Below are positions 22,736 to 32,084 of a stretch of 42,090 bases of DNA, in pieces. The notes under the pieces were generated by a model. It saw only the letters and a program-made list of their open reading frames with translations, had not been told where the DNA came from and did not search any database. Made by a program: the position numbers and the translations under genes. Source of the stretch: Anaerovibrio sp. (GTDB lineage Bacteria > Bacillota > Negativicutes > Selenomonadales > Selenomonadaceae); assembly GCA_028691285.1 (NCBI GenBank), contig JAQUZO010000005.1:1-42090 (forward strand), written 5' to 3'. Positions within the stretch are counted from its first letter, which is position 1. Every line of letters begins with the position of its first letter.

Positions 22736-23470
22736 TCACTCCTCCTCGTCCATTTCGTAGTTGCCGTATACCTCCTGGACATCATCATTCTCGTCCAGTG
22801 CATCCAGCATTTTCTGCATCTTGACAGCAGCATCCCCTTCAACCTTGACTGTAGTATCAGGAACCATTGTCACCTCAGCAGAAACGGTTTCAATACCCTT
22901 TTCTCCCAGGGCTGCTTCAATAGCATCAAAGCTCTCCGGCTCAGCGATGATTTCAAAGATGTCATCCTCGTTCTTTAAATCCTCGGCACCAGCCTCAAGC
23001 ACCAGCTCCAGCAAAGCATCCTCGTCACCAAAGGTTTCCTTTTCCACAACAAAGACAGCCTTCTTCTGGAACATCCAGCCCACACAGCCAGTCTCGCCCA
23101 GATTGCCGCCATGCTTGGCAAAGATATGACGGACATCTGCCGCTGTACGGTTGCGGTTATCAGTCAGAATATCCAGCATGATAGCCGTGCCCCCCGGGCC
23201 ATAGCCTTCATAGGTCAGCTCCTCATAGCTGCTGCCGTCCGCTGCGCCCATGCCCTTCTGGATAGCACGGTTGATATTATCCTTGGGAATATTGTTGGAC
23301 TTGGCCTTGCTCAGTGCCAGCTTCAAACGCATATTGCCGGTAGGGTCTGCACCGCCCATCCGTACCGCAATGGTGATTTCGCGGCCGATTTTTGTGGTAA
23401 TCTTGCCTCTGATAGCATCATTTGCGCCTTTTTTCCTTTTAATATTCGCCCATTTAGAATGTCCTGACAT
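22736..23470 (-). CDS. yebC: YebC/PmpR family protein (transcription or translation factor)
   Basis: A 244-residue cytoplasmic protein with the family opening SGHSKWANIKRKKGANDA, the middle motif YEGYGPGGTAIMLDILTDNRNRTA, and the acidic C-terminus NDDVQEVYGNYEMDEEE. Length and domain order are normal. YebC proteins were described as DNA-binding regulators (PmpR) and more recently linked to resolving ribosome stalling at proline runs; sequence cannot tell which role applies. It lies between tyrS (27-nt gap) and ruvC. Confidence 0.96.
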   Translation of the reverse strand: MSGHSKWANIKRKKGANDAIRGKITTKIGREITIAVRMGGADPTGNMRLKLALSKAKSNNIPKDNINRAIQKGMGAADGSSYEELTYEGYGPGGTAIMLDILTDNRNRTAADVRHIFAKHGGNLGETGCVGWMFQKKAVFVVEKETFGDEDALLELVLEAGAEDLKNEDDIFEIIAEPESFDAIEAALGEKGIETVSAEVTMVPDTTVKVEGDAAVKMQKMLDALDENDDVQEVYGNYEMDEEE

Positions 23471-23497
23471 GATATATACTCCTTTGCAATGAAATTT

Positions 23498-24718
23498 TTA
23501 TTTAACCAGTCTGTAGAATTTTTTCTTGCCTTTTTTCACCAGGGCTTCACCGTCTGTCAAATTCTCCTCTGTCAGAAGGCAATCCGGATCTGTGACCTTG
23601 GCATCATTCAGAGAAAGCCCATTCTGCTGAATCAAACGGCGTCCTTCGCCCTTGGAAGCAAAGACACCGCCTGCCACCAGGATATCCAGCAGCCGGCTGC
23701 CCATATCCCCGTCAGCCAGCTGGATGGTTGGCATATTTTCACTGGAGCCTGCCCCGCCAAAAACCGCCTCCGCTGCACTCTGTGCCTTATCGGCTTCCTC
23801 CTGGCCATGCACCAGCCTGGTCACCTCATAGGCAAGAATCTTCTTGGCCTCATTGATGGCGGCATCCTGCAGGCTGCCCAAGCGATGGACCTCCTCCATA
23901 GGGAGGAAGGTAAGAAGTGCCAGACATTTCTCAACATCCGCATCATCGACATTGCGCCAATACTGATAGAAGTCATAGACAGGCGTCTTTTCCTTATCCA
24001 GCCAAAGAGCACCGCCGGCAGTCTTGCCCATCTTCTGTCCATCGCTCTTGGTAAGCAGGGTAAAAGTCAGGCCATATACGGCATCACCCGTCTTGCGCCT
24101 GGTCAGCTCTACACCGCCGATGATGTTTGACCACTGGTCATCGCCGCCCATTTCCAGCTTCAGGCCATAACGGCGATGCAGCTCCAGAAAATCATAGGAC
24201 TGCATGATCATATAGTTGAATTCCAGGAAGGTAAGCCCCTTCTCCATGCGATTCTTGTAGCATTCTGCCGCCAGCATGCGGTTGACGGTAAAATGAGCAC
24301 CCACATCCCGCAGCAGCTCAATGTAGTTCAGCTTGCGGAGCCAATCCCCGTTGTTCACAACCAGAGCCTTGTCCTCACCAAAATCAATGAAGCGTGCCAT
24401 CTGCTCCTTGAAGCGGTTGCAGTTATGCTCGATATCAGCATCAGTCAGCATTTTGCGCATATCGGTGCGTCCGGAGGGATCTCCCACCGTACCGGTGCCG
24501 CCGCCCACCAGACAGATGGGACGGTGTCCTGCCCGCTGCATGTGAGCCATCACCATCAAACCGAGAAAATGTCCCACATGAAGGCTGTCCGCAGTAGGAT
24601 CAAAGCCAACATAAAAGGTTACCTTTTCGTTGGCAAGCATGCCGCGAACCTCTTCCTCATTGGTACATTGGGCAATATAGCCTCTTTCCTTTAAAACATC
24701 AAAAATACTACTAGTCAC
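23498..24718 (-). CDS. tyrS: Tyrosyl-tRNA synthetase
   Basis: Class I synthetase that charges tRNA-Tyr. The HIGH-type motif is in [16 protein letters not shown] near residue 42, the KMSKS-type motif is [11 protein letters not shown] near residue 230, and an S4 RNA-binding domain ([15 protein letters not shown]) lies at the C-terminus. At 406 residues it is of the bacterial TyrRS type. The likely start is GTG 24718, with AAGGAGA 11 nt upstream. No T-box leader is visible in the 35-nt gap after the PBP gene, so it depends on upstream transcription. Confidence 0.96.
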   Translation of the reverse strand: MTSSIFDVLKERGYIAQCTNEEEVRGMLANEKVTFYVGFDPTADSLHVGHFLGLMVMAHMQRAGHRPICLVGGGTGTVGDPSGRTDMRKMLTDADIEHNCNRFKEQMARFIDFGEDKALVVNNGDWLRKLNYIELLRDVGAHFTVNRMLAAECYKNRMEKGLTFLEFNYMIMQSYDFLELHRRYGLKLEMGGDDQWSNIIGGVELTRRKTGDAVYGLTFTLLTKSDGQKMGKTAGGALWLDKEKTPVYDFYQYWRNVDDADVEKCLALLTFLPMEEVHRLGSLQDAAINEAKKILAYEVTRLVHGQEEADKAQSAAEAVFGGAGSSENMPTIQLADGDMGSRLLDILVAGGVFASKGEGRRLIQQNGLSLNDAKVTDPDCLLTEENLTDGEALVKKGKKKFYRLVK

Positions 24719-24753
24719 TTGAATCTATCTCTCCTTATGCTGGATTAATCAAA

Positions 24754-26844
24754 TTAATTGGCCTTTTTGCCGCCGCCTCCCGGAACCGGTGACGGCGCGG
24801 CAGGTGCCGGTACTGCATCCTGGGCAGCAGGCGCTTCCTGCGCACTGCCGCTGTCAGCAGCTTTGGTCTTGGCAGCATTCCCATCGGCCTTTTTATTCTT
24901 CTTGTCCTTCTCCTTCGCGTCCTTGTCCTCCTCGGACTTGACCGGAGCATCAGCAGAAGTCGTGAGATATGCCCCGTTGAAGTTTTTGTTCGGCAGGCCC
25001 TGGACGACCTTGCTCATGAACGCCTTCCAGATAGTCGCCGGAGTGGTGCCGCCTGTCATGCTGCCCATACGGGAATTGTCATCGCAGCCAACCCACACAC
25101 CAGCTACCAGATCCGGCACATAGCCCACAAACCAGGCATCCTGATAATTGTCGGTCGTACCGGTCTTGCCGGCCGCCGGCCTGCCTATGTTCGCCCCGGT
25201 ACCTGTACCGCGTGCAATGACACCCATCAGCATGCCTGTCAGATCATTAGCTGTGGATTTCTTCAATACCTGCTCAGAGCTGATATGGTTCTCCTCCAGC
25301 ACATCGCCCTTCTGGTTGACAACCCTGACGATAGCTACCGGCTTCACATGAACGCCGGCATTGGCAAAGGTTCCATAGGCACTGGTCATTTCCAGAGGCG
25401 TTACGCCCTTGGTCATGCCGCCGATGGTCACAGCATAGTTCATATCATTGACACTGCCTTCCTTGACGAAGGTGCTGATGCCCATTTTTTCAGCCAGATA
25501 AATAATCTTTTCCATGCCTACTTCCTGCGCAATACGCACGGTCGGCACATTCAGGGAATTTTCTGCCACATAGCGCATGGTAACAGAACCGCTGAATCTG
25601 CGGCTGTAATTCTGAGGCTCCCAGCCGGCAATATTGATAGGCTTGTCCTCCACAACGGATGACGGTGTGAGGCCATTTTCCAGGGCTGCCGCAAACACAA
25701 ACGGCTTAAAGGCTGAGCCTGGCTGTCTTTCTGCCATCGTAGCGCGGTTGAACTGATCTGTCCCCCGGCCACCGACCAAAGCCTTGATATAGCCTGTGGA
25801 CGGCTCAATTGCCACCAATGCTCCCTGAGGCTGCTTGTTGCCGCTGCCGTCTGTCGAATAACTCGGCAGGTTCTGCATGGCTGCCTCGGCACTTTTCTGC
25901 ATATCTATATCCAGGGTAGTATAAATCTTCAGCCCTTCCTGATAAACCGCATCTGCACCGTATTTTTCAATCATCAGCTGAGTTACATAGTCTATAAAGT
26001 AAGAAGCAAAGCCTTTCTCTGCCTGTGTCTCTCCCTTTACCAGCTTCAGCTCCTCCGCCTTGGTCTTGGAAGCGGTAGAGCTGCTGATATAGCCGTATTT
26101 GGCCATCTGATCCAGCACAACGCCCTTTCTTTCCCTGGCAGCCTGGATATTGTTCAAAGGTGAAAAGTAATTGGGACTTTTAGGTATACCAGCCAGCATG
26201 GCACATTCGTTCAGATCCAGATCCTCAACATCCTTGCCGAAATAGGTTCTGGCCGCTGCCTGCACGCCATAGGCTCCCTGTCCGAAATAGATCTGGTTCA
26301 GATAAAGCTCCAGTATTTCATCCTTGGTATATTTTCGTTCCAGCTGCAGAGCCAGGAACACCTCCTGTATCTTGCGCTTATAGGTCCTGTCCTGAGTCAG
26401 ATACGCATTCTTTGCCAGCTGCTGCGTAATCGTCGAGCCGCCCTCCGCTACTCCCTGATTGGTTATATTGGAAAAAACGGCCCGCAGGATTCCCTTTGGG
26501 TCGACACCTGCGTGATCATAAAACCGCACATCCTCGACAGCTATGAATGCATCCTTCAAATGCTCAGGTATCTGGCTGATCTTTACCGGAACGCGATTCT
26601 GTTCTGCATGGACACTTGCCAGCTCATTGCCGTTGATATCATAAATCTGGGACGACGCCGCCGGCCTGACATCCTCCAGGTCCTGCTTGGTATTCAAGGT
26701 GGCTGTCAAAAAACCGCAGCCCACACCAAAAATCATCACTGCTGCTACAACAGCTAAAATTATCAATATCCGGCTTCCACTAGTCTTCTGCGGTGACTTG
26801 TGAGCCTGCCGTGATTTCTGGGCCGCTCCTGTACGCTTCTCCAT
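24754..26844 (-). CDS. Class A penicillin-binding protein (PBP1a-type)
   Basis: A bifunctional peptidoglycan synthase anchored by one N-terminal helix (about residues 25-48). The glycosyltransferase domain shows EDVRFYDHAGVD near 103, GGSTITQQLAKN near 135 and RKIQEVFLALQLER near 156. The transpeptidase domain shows the SxxK Ser in GSAFKPF, SLN in AENSLNVPTV, and AGKTGTTDNYQDAWFVGY. At 696 residues it is typical, ending in a Lys/Ala/Pro-rich disordered tail. AAGGAGG precedes the ATG. It stands 90 nt after mutS2 and 35 nt before tyrS, in one direction. Confidence 0.96.
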   Translation of the reverse strand: MEKRTGAAQKSRQAHKSPQKTSGSRILIILAVVAAVMIFGVGCGFLTATLNTKQDLEDVRPAASSQIYDINGNELASVHAEQNRVPVKISQIPEHLKDAFIAVEDVRFYDHAGVDPKGILRAVFSNITNQGVAEGGSTITQQLAKNAYLTQDRTYKRKIQEVFLALQLERKYTKDEILELYLNQIYFGQGAYGVQAAARTYFGKDVEDLDLNECAMLAGIPKSPNYFSPLNNIQAARERKGVVLDQMAKYGYISSSTASKTKAEELKLVKGETQAEKGFASYFIDYVTQLMIEKYGADAVYQEGLKIYTTLDIDMQKSAEAAMQNLPSYSTDGSGNKQPQGALVAIEPSTGYIKALVGGRGTDQFNRATMAERQPGSAFKPFVFAAALENGLTPSSVVEDKPINIAGWEPQNYSRRFSGSVTMRYVAENSLNVPTVRIAQEVGMEKIIYLAEKMGISTFVKEGSVNDMNYAVTIGGMTKGVTPLEMTSAYGTFANAGVHVKPVAIVRVVNQKGDVLEENHISSEQVLKKSTANDLTGMLMGVIARGTGTGANIGRPAAGKTGTTDNYQDAWFVGYVPDLVAGVWVGCDDNSRMGSMTGGTTPATIWKAFMSKVVQGLPNKNFNGAYLTTSADAPVKSEEDKDAKEKDKKNKKADGNAAKTKAADSGSAQEAPAAQDAVPAPAAPSPVPGGGGKKAN

Positions 26845-26934
26845 GTGATGCCTCCTTAGTTCCTGTAATAGCCTGTCTGATTACACACAAATACAGAATA
26901 TATTTTACCACAAAATTCTGTTCTTGTGTAGCAA

Positions 26935-29301
26935 TTATTGCAGCTCAGCCAAAGTAGCCCCTGTGCCGCCCTCACTCATATCAGCAAAATTGAAGGCCGC
27001 CACATTGCGGTGCCGCTTTAAATACTCATGGACTCCCTTGCGGAGGGCACCTGTACCCTTGCCATGAATGATCAGCACCTGGCTGAGCCCTGCCATCACT
27101 GAATCATCAATGAACTTGCCCAAAACCACCTCTGCTTCATCTACCATCATGCCGCGGATGTCAATGTCCCGATGAGCCTGCTGCGTTTTACTGATAAAGC
27201 TGCTGCTTTTTCCTGGTGCGCCGCCGCCTGTTCTCTCCTTATGCGCCTTTTCCACAAATTTACAGTCCCTGACCTTGACATTGGTTTTGAGGCTGCCCAG
27301 CTGCAGCTCCAGCTCCCTGCCCCTGATAGAAAGCACAGTTCCCTTCTGGTCCAACCGGGTGACATATACGATATCTCCCGGTTCCAAAGTCTGCAGGTCA
27401 ATCGGCTTGCGGAATGCCTTGACCGAAACAATGCCCTGTCTGACCTTGCCGGCGGCCTCATTGATTTGCTCACGAGCTGCCTGGATAGCCGCCTGACGCT
27501 TCTGTATTCCCTGATCATTGAACTGCTCCTTCAGCTCCTTGATGACAGCCTCCGATTCACGCCGCATACGCCGTACCAGAGCCGCTCCCTCATCCTTGGC
27601 CTTGCGGATGATGTCTGCCTTTTTCTGGTTCAGCTCCACCCGCATGGCCTCTGCCTTGGCTTCCATCTGCTCTGCCCTGCGAAGCCTTGTTTCAATATCC
27701 GCATTCATCTGCTCATAAAGCATCTTCTCTTTTTCCAGCTGATTGATGACCTGCTCAAACTGTGCATGGTCAGCCTGGATAAGCTGTCTGGCTCGAATGA
27801 TCAGGGCTTCGCTCAGCCCCAGCCGACGGCTGATGGCAAAGGCATTGCTGGCACCAGGTATGCCAATCAGCAGACGGTAGGTAGGACGCAGCGTTGCCAC
27901 ATCAAACTCCACACAGGCATTCTCAATACCATCCCGCCCGAAAGCAAAGGTCTTCAGTTCGGAATAATGGGTAGTCGCCACCACAGAAGCCTTGATATCC
28001 AGCAAACGCTCCAAAATTGCCATTGCCAGTGCAGCGCCCTCCTCCGGGTCTGTGCCTGCCCCCAGCTCATCCAAAAGCAGCAGATCATCAGGTTCGGCCT
28101 GCTCTAAAATAGCAACCAGGTGGGTCATGTGGGCTGAAAATGTGCTCAGGCTCTGCTCAATGCTCTGTTCGTCACCGATATCCGCATAAATATTGTTGTA
28201 AACAGCAATTTCCGAACCAGATTCCACCGGCAGGAACAAACCAGACTGAGCCATCAGCACCAGCAGCCCCAGAGTCTTCATTGTAACGGTCTTGCCGCCG
28301 GTATTCGGTCCGGTCACCAGCAGCATGCTGTATTTGTCCCCGATGGCAATATCAATCGGCACTACCTTGTCCTCAGGCAGCAGCGGATGACGAGCTGACA
28401 GGAGCCTGGTCACCCCGGCCTCATTGATTATCGGCTCAGCCCCCTTCATCTCAAAGCTCAGGGCAGCCTTGGCAAAAACAAAATCGATTTCCGCCATGAT
28501 TTCACAGTTATCCATCAGCTGGCTGTCATTTTTGCGTATCTGCGAAGAGGCCTCCCGCAGAATGCGTTCCACCTCATGGCGTTCCGCCGCCATAAGCTGC
28601 TTGATGTCATTGTTGAGGTTCACCACGGCCATAGGCTCTACAAAGAGCGTTGAACCGGTAGCTGACTGGTCATGCACGATGCCTGGAAAATACTGGCGGT
28701 ATTCCTGCTTGACAGGGAGCACATAGCGGTCACCGCGCATCGTGACAATGGTATCCTGAAAATACTTCTGATATTCATTGTTATGCAGGAGACCTGACAG
28801 ATGCTCCTTGATCTTGACCTGACTGCCCTTGATTTCCCGGCGTATCCTGCGCAGCTCCACGCTGGCATCATCCCGCAGGCTGCCGTGCTCATCGACAATG
28901 TGCTCCAGGCTGCGCTCCAGCTGACCCAAAATTTCCAGATTTCTGGCCCAGCTTTTCAAGCTTGGTGCTTCTGCCTCCAATTCCTTGAAAAATTTCTTTA
29001 TCTCCCGCATAGCGTACATAGTGGTCAGGACATCCCAGAGCTCATCCGGAGCCAATACGGCACCCAGCCCTGTTTTTTTCAGGCTTTCACGAATATCCTT
29101 GATGCCCCCCAAAGGAGGATGAGCAGCTGACGCAACCTGCACAGCCTCAGCAGTCTGCCTGAGCCTTTCTCTGACCTCCTCCGGGTCATTCACCGGCACC
29201 AGCCCCTGCGCAAGCTCCCTGCCCAGCGTTGTCCCGGTCTTTTCACTGAGCCTGGACAAAATCCTCTTATATTCCAAAACCTTAAACGATTCTTTTTTCA
29301 C
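26935..29301 (-). CDS. mutS2: MutS2 (endonuclease / ribosome-rescue factor)
   Basis: MutS2 of 788 residues. It has the MutS core, Walker A (GPNTGGKTVTMKT) near residue 330, LLLDELGAGTDPEEG near 405, a coiled coil near 510-620, and a C-terminal Smr domain (IDIRGMMVDEAEVVL, IIHGKGTGALR). MutS2 proteins act on branched DNA and, in B. subtilis, rescue collided ribosomes through the Smr nuclease. The likely start is GTG 29301 (GAGGAG about 11 nt upstream, inside the end of the U32 gene). The two genes are separated by only 3 nt and are coupled. Confidence 0.96.
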   Translation of the reverse strand: MKKESFKVLEYKRILSRLSEKTGTTLGRELAQGLVPVNDPEEVRERLRQTAEAVQVASAAHPPLGGIKDIRESLKKTGLGAVLAPDELWDVLTTMYAMREIKKFFKELEAEAPSLKSWARNLEILGQLERSLEHIVDEHGSLRDDASVELRRIRREIKGSQVKIKEHLSGLLHNNEYQKYFQDTIVTMRGDRYVLPVKQEYRQYFPGIVHDQSATGSTLFVEPMAVVNLNNDIKQLMAAERHEVERILREASSQIRKNDSQLMDNCEIMAEIDFVFAKAALSFEMKGAEPIINEAGVTRLLSARHPLLPEDKVVPIDIAIGDKYSMLLVTGPNTGGKTVTMKTLGLLVLMAQSGLFLPVESGSEIAVYNNIYADIGDEQSIEQSLSTFSAHMTHLVAILEQAEPDDLLLLDELGAGTDPEEGAALAMAILERLLDIKASVVATTHYSELKTFAFGRDGIENACVEFDVATLRPTYRLLIGIPGASNAFAISRRLGLSEALIIRARQLIQADHAQFEQVINQLEKEKMLYEQMNADIETRLRRAEQMEAKAEAMRVELNQKKADIIRKAKDEGAALVRRMRRESEAVIKELKEQFNDQGIQKRQAAIQAAREQINEAAGKVRQGIVSVKAFRKPIDLQTLEPGDIVYVTRLDQKGTVLSIRGRELELQLGSLKTNVKVRDCKFVEKAHKERTGGGAPGKSSSFISKTQQAHRDIDIRGMMVDEAEVVLGKFIDDSVMAGLSQVLIIHGKGTGALRKGVHEYLKRHRNVAAFNFADMSEGGTGATLAELQ

Positions 29302-29304
29302 TGC

Positions 29305-31932
29305 TTATAAAACTCCTCTGAAATAATGTCCTCTGGTGATGCCGCTGCCTTCCAGCCGCTCTGCCTCAGCACGCTCGAACTCATCAAGCTCCCCCCTGCA
29401 GGACATATATCTGATATAATTTTTGATGGTATTCTTCAGCTGGCTGCTGTCCATGTACCTGCCGTCAATCCTCAGCCCTTTGATGCCCATAGCTTTGAAT
29501 TTCATGGCATGGGGCAGCATACTCAGACGGTTGGCGTTCAGCAGATGAGTATGGCAGAACTGGTCCATGACCAGAGGGAATCTGACATTTTTACGGTCCT
29601 TAAGGAAAAACTGCCTGCCGCCGGTGCTGCATGGCGCACTGCAGCTCCCGGTATCCAAGCCGCCCAGAAAGCTCCCCGGGCAGCAGTATTCAGAAACCAT
29701 CAGCTCCAGATTGCCATCCACAAGGCACTCCAATGGCAGCGGTGCTTCTCCAGACAGCCTCGCCAGTTGAGTGAAATTCAGCTCTGGCGAAAGAACCGCC
29801 CGGCTGACCCCCAGCTCCTGCAAATGACGCAATGCCTCGCAGTTATAGCTGACAAGCGAATAATCCGCCTCTATCGGCAGGCCGGTCAGCTTTGCGGCTG
29901 CATACAGGCTGCCAATATTGTGTACATTGATGCCGTCGCCGCCGCAGCCGTTGATTTCCACCAGCCATTTATGAAAGGACGCCAGCTCACTGTCCCGTAT
30001 AATCCTCGGTGTATTGTAAATCAGTCTGGCCCCTGCTGCATGAGCCAGTCCCGCTGCTTCTCTGCAGTCCGCCATGGCAACAGGCTGATGATTATATGTC
30101 TCTCCGCCAAAGACAATCCCTTCGGCGCCGGCCTCCAAAGCCGCCCGCAGCTTCTCAAGTGTATCTGCAACAACCGTGATGCCTGCCCCCTTCCTGCCGC
30201 TGCTGTGCAGTCCGCCCGGCTCGGCCAGCTTCTGCTGTCTCAGCTCATTGTGTGCCTTGACTGCTTCAATGCCGCTCCTGAGTGCTTCGCCTGCTGACCT
30301 GCCGAATTCTCCTGCCCTCTGATTGAATTTCGCCAGTCTCTCCGCCTCAAGCATCTCCACGCATCTGCGGCGAACCTCGTTCAGCTCACTGACAGGCACC
30401 ATGACCTCGCCCTCTATCTCTGTTTCCAGCTCTTTAAGTTCAAAAATACTGGTTCCTAAACGGGAAATCTGTTTGGCGACAGTCTCTTTGGTCAAAGGAC
30501 GCTTCAGCGCAGCTTGTCCCACAAAATCTGTTGCCGCAGCCGCTTTATTTCCTTCCGCATCCTCCATGAAAACAGTAAGAGGCTCTCCCACGGCAGCCCT
30601 GACCACGGCACGCAGTCCAATGCGCCGCACCGGCGCACCTGTATTGTACAGAGCCCGGGCGTTTTCCATCAAAGCTCCATCGTAAACCTTGAAGGCCCGG
30701 TCACCGCCAAATACTCTGCCTTCAACGGCAAAAGCTGCTGTCATACCCGGTTCAGCGGCCTTGACGGAAACCAAATCCTGCTGATTGATGCCCCCGGCGG
30801 ACCTTGCCTGCGTCCTGCCCTTTTTGCCGCCCGGCTTTTGCCCCTTCACAACATAGAGCTGGTGCACGGTTGCTGTCAGCCTGCCGCCAATCTTGACCCA
30901 AAAATCCACCTGATCGCCCACGGCCAGTCCAGCAGTCAGCTTCATAACAGCCAGTCCGGCTGCCTCATCATATTCCAGCACCCTGCCCAGCATCAGGCCC
31001 CGGTTATTCGGACGCTTATCGCTCATCATGCTGCGTCCCTGCTTTTTTTCCAGATAGGCCGTGGTAAAATCTCTGTTGAAAATCTGCGCCAGAGCCATCT
31101 TATCCGCCTCAGCCTCTGTCCTCTGCCCTGACAGAAAGCTGTCTACAGCCCGCCGATAGCAGCCTACTGCCACCGCAACATACTCAGGCTTTTTCATGCG
31201 CCCTTCTATTTTAAGCGAAGCGACCCCTGCCGCCAAAAGCTCCGGCAGAAGCTCAAGGGTATTCAGATCTCTTGGACTGAGCAGATATTTGCCTGCACTG
31301 TCTCTCAGCAGATCATGGTCCTGTTCATCCACCAGCGTATACGGAAGACGGCACGGCTGAGCACACCGCCCGCGATTGCCGGAGCGGCCGCCTATCATAC
31401 TGCTCATCAGGCATTGACCGGAATAGCAGACACATAATGCACCATGGACAAAGACCTCGATTTCAGCCTTGGCATGGGCACAAATATGGCGTACTGCCTC
31501 CAGGCTGACCTCACGGGACAGTACCACCCGGCTGAAGCCCAGGGCCTCCAGGGCCTGTACACCATCCAGATTGTGGACTGTCATCTGAGTGCTGGCGTGA
31601 AGGGGCAGCTCCGGTACAGTTTCCCGCACCAGGCGCGCCACGCCCAAATCCTGTACCAGCACGGCATCCGCTCCCGCCTCAGACAAAAAGCGCAGGTAGC
31701 TTTTCACCGATGCCAGCTCCTGATCATCTACAATCGTATTTACTGTAACATGGACCTGCACACCTCTGAGATGTGCAAAGCGGATTGCTTCCCTCATCCC
31801 CTGCTCATCAAAATTGTCCGCATAGGCGCGGGCTCCGAACATGCTTCCTGCCAAATATACTGCATTGGCTCCACTTTCTACCGCTGCTATAAATGCCTCC
31901 CGGCTTCCCGCCGGTGCCAAAAGCTCAACCAC
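29305..31932 (-). CDS. Large U32 family protein with DUF3656 (RlhA-like)
   Basis: The N-terminal half is a U32 peptidase domain starting VELLAPAGSREAFIAAVESGANAVYLAG. The Cys signature CYSGQCLMSSMIGGRSGNRGRC is followed by AQPCR. A DUF3656-type middle region (about 370-600) and a second U32-like segment with further Cys near the C-terminus (EYCCPGSFLGG, CSAPCS) complete it. The E. coli homologue RlhA hydroxylates C2501 of 23S rRNA, so an rRNA-modifying role is plausible. GTG 31932 is preceded by GGAGG 7 nt upstream; the nominal ATG further upstream lacks this. At 875 residues it is longer than E. coli RlhA (about 650). It starts the operon with mutS2. Confidence 0.88.
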   Translation of the reverse strand: MVELLAPAGSREAFIAAVESGANAVYLAGSMFGARAYADNFDEQGMREAIRFAHLRGVQVHVTVNTIVDDQELASVKSYLRFLSEAGADAVLVQDLGVARLVRETVPELPLHASTQMTVHNLDGVQALEALGFSRVVLSREVSLEAVRHICAHAKAEIEVFVHGALCVCYSGQCLMSSMIGGRSGNRGRCAQPCRLPYTLVDEQDHDLLRDSAGKYLLSPRDLNTLELLPELLAAGVASLKIEGRMKKPEYVAVAVGCYRRAVDSFLSGQRTEAEADKMALAQIFNRDFTTAYLEKKQGRSMMSDKRPNNRGLMLGRVLEYDEAAGLAVMKLTAGLAVGDQVDFWVKIGGRLTATVHQLYVVKGQKPGGKKGRTQARSAGGINQQDLVSVKAAEPGMTAAFAVEGRVFGGDRAFKVYDGALMENARALYNTGAPVRRIGLRAVVRAAVGEPLTVFMEDAEGNKAAAATDFVGQAALKRPLTKETVAKQISRLGTSIFELKELETEIEGEVMVPVSELNEVRRRCVEMLEAERLAKFNQRAGEFGRSAGEALRSGIEAVKAHNELRQQKLAEPGGLHSSGRKGAGITVVADTLEKLRAALEAGAEGIVFGGETYNHQPVAMADCREAAGLAHAAGARLIYNTPRIIRDSELASFHKWLVEINGCGGDGINVHNIGSLYAAAKLTGLPIEADYSLVSYNCEALRHLQELGVSRAVLSPELNFTQLARLSGEAPLPLECLVDGNLELMVSEYCCPGSFLGGLDTGSCSAPCSTGGRQFFLKDRKNVRFPLVMDQFCHTHLLNANRLSMLPHAMKFKAMGIKGLRIDGRYMDSSQLKNTIKNYIRYMSCRGELDEFERAEAERLEGSGITRGHYFRGVL

Positions 31933-31994
31933 AACAAAACCTCCGAATCTATTCCAAACCAACCGACTCATCATCAAAATATAATCATCAGATT

Positions 31995-32023
31995 ATTATA
32001 TCAAAAAACAAACATAAAAAAAA
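31995..32023 (-). promoter_or_regulatory. U32-mutS2 promoter (extended -10)
   Basis: On the minus strand TGA-TATAAT (box at 31995-32000); 17 nt upstream is only a T-rich stretch, so the extended -10 carries the recognition. Transcription would start about 55 nt before the GTG. Confidence 0.5.
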
Positions 32024-32050
32024 GAACTGCCCGCGCTAAGCTGACAGTCC
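32014..32050 (-). terminator. comM terminator
   Basis: On the minus strand ACTGTC pairs with GGCAGT (one wobble), followed by TCTTTTTTTT. It lies about 35 nt after the comM stop and touches the U32 promoter. Confidence 0.65.
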
Positions 32051-32084
32051 GTCCATCAAATTGCCATACTCCATCTGTTGTATA

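Noticed and set aside
24719-24753. T-box leader upstream of tyrS
   Set aside because: The gap to the PBP gene is only 35 nt, too short for a T-box, and no AGGGTGG-type T-box sequence is present there.
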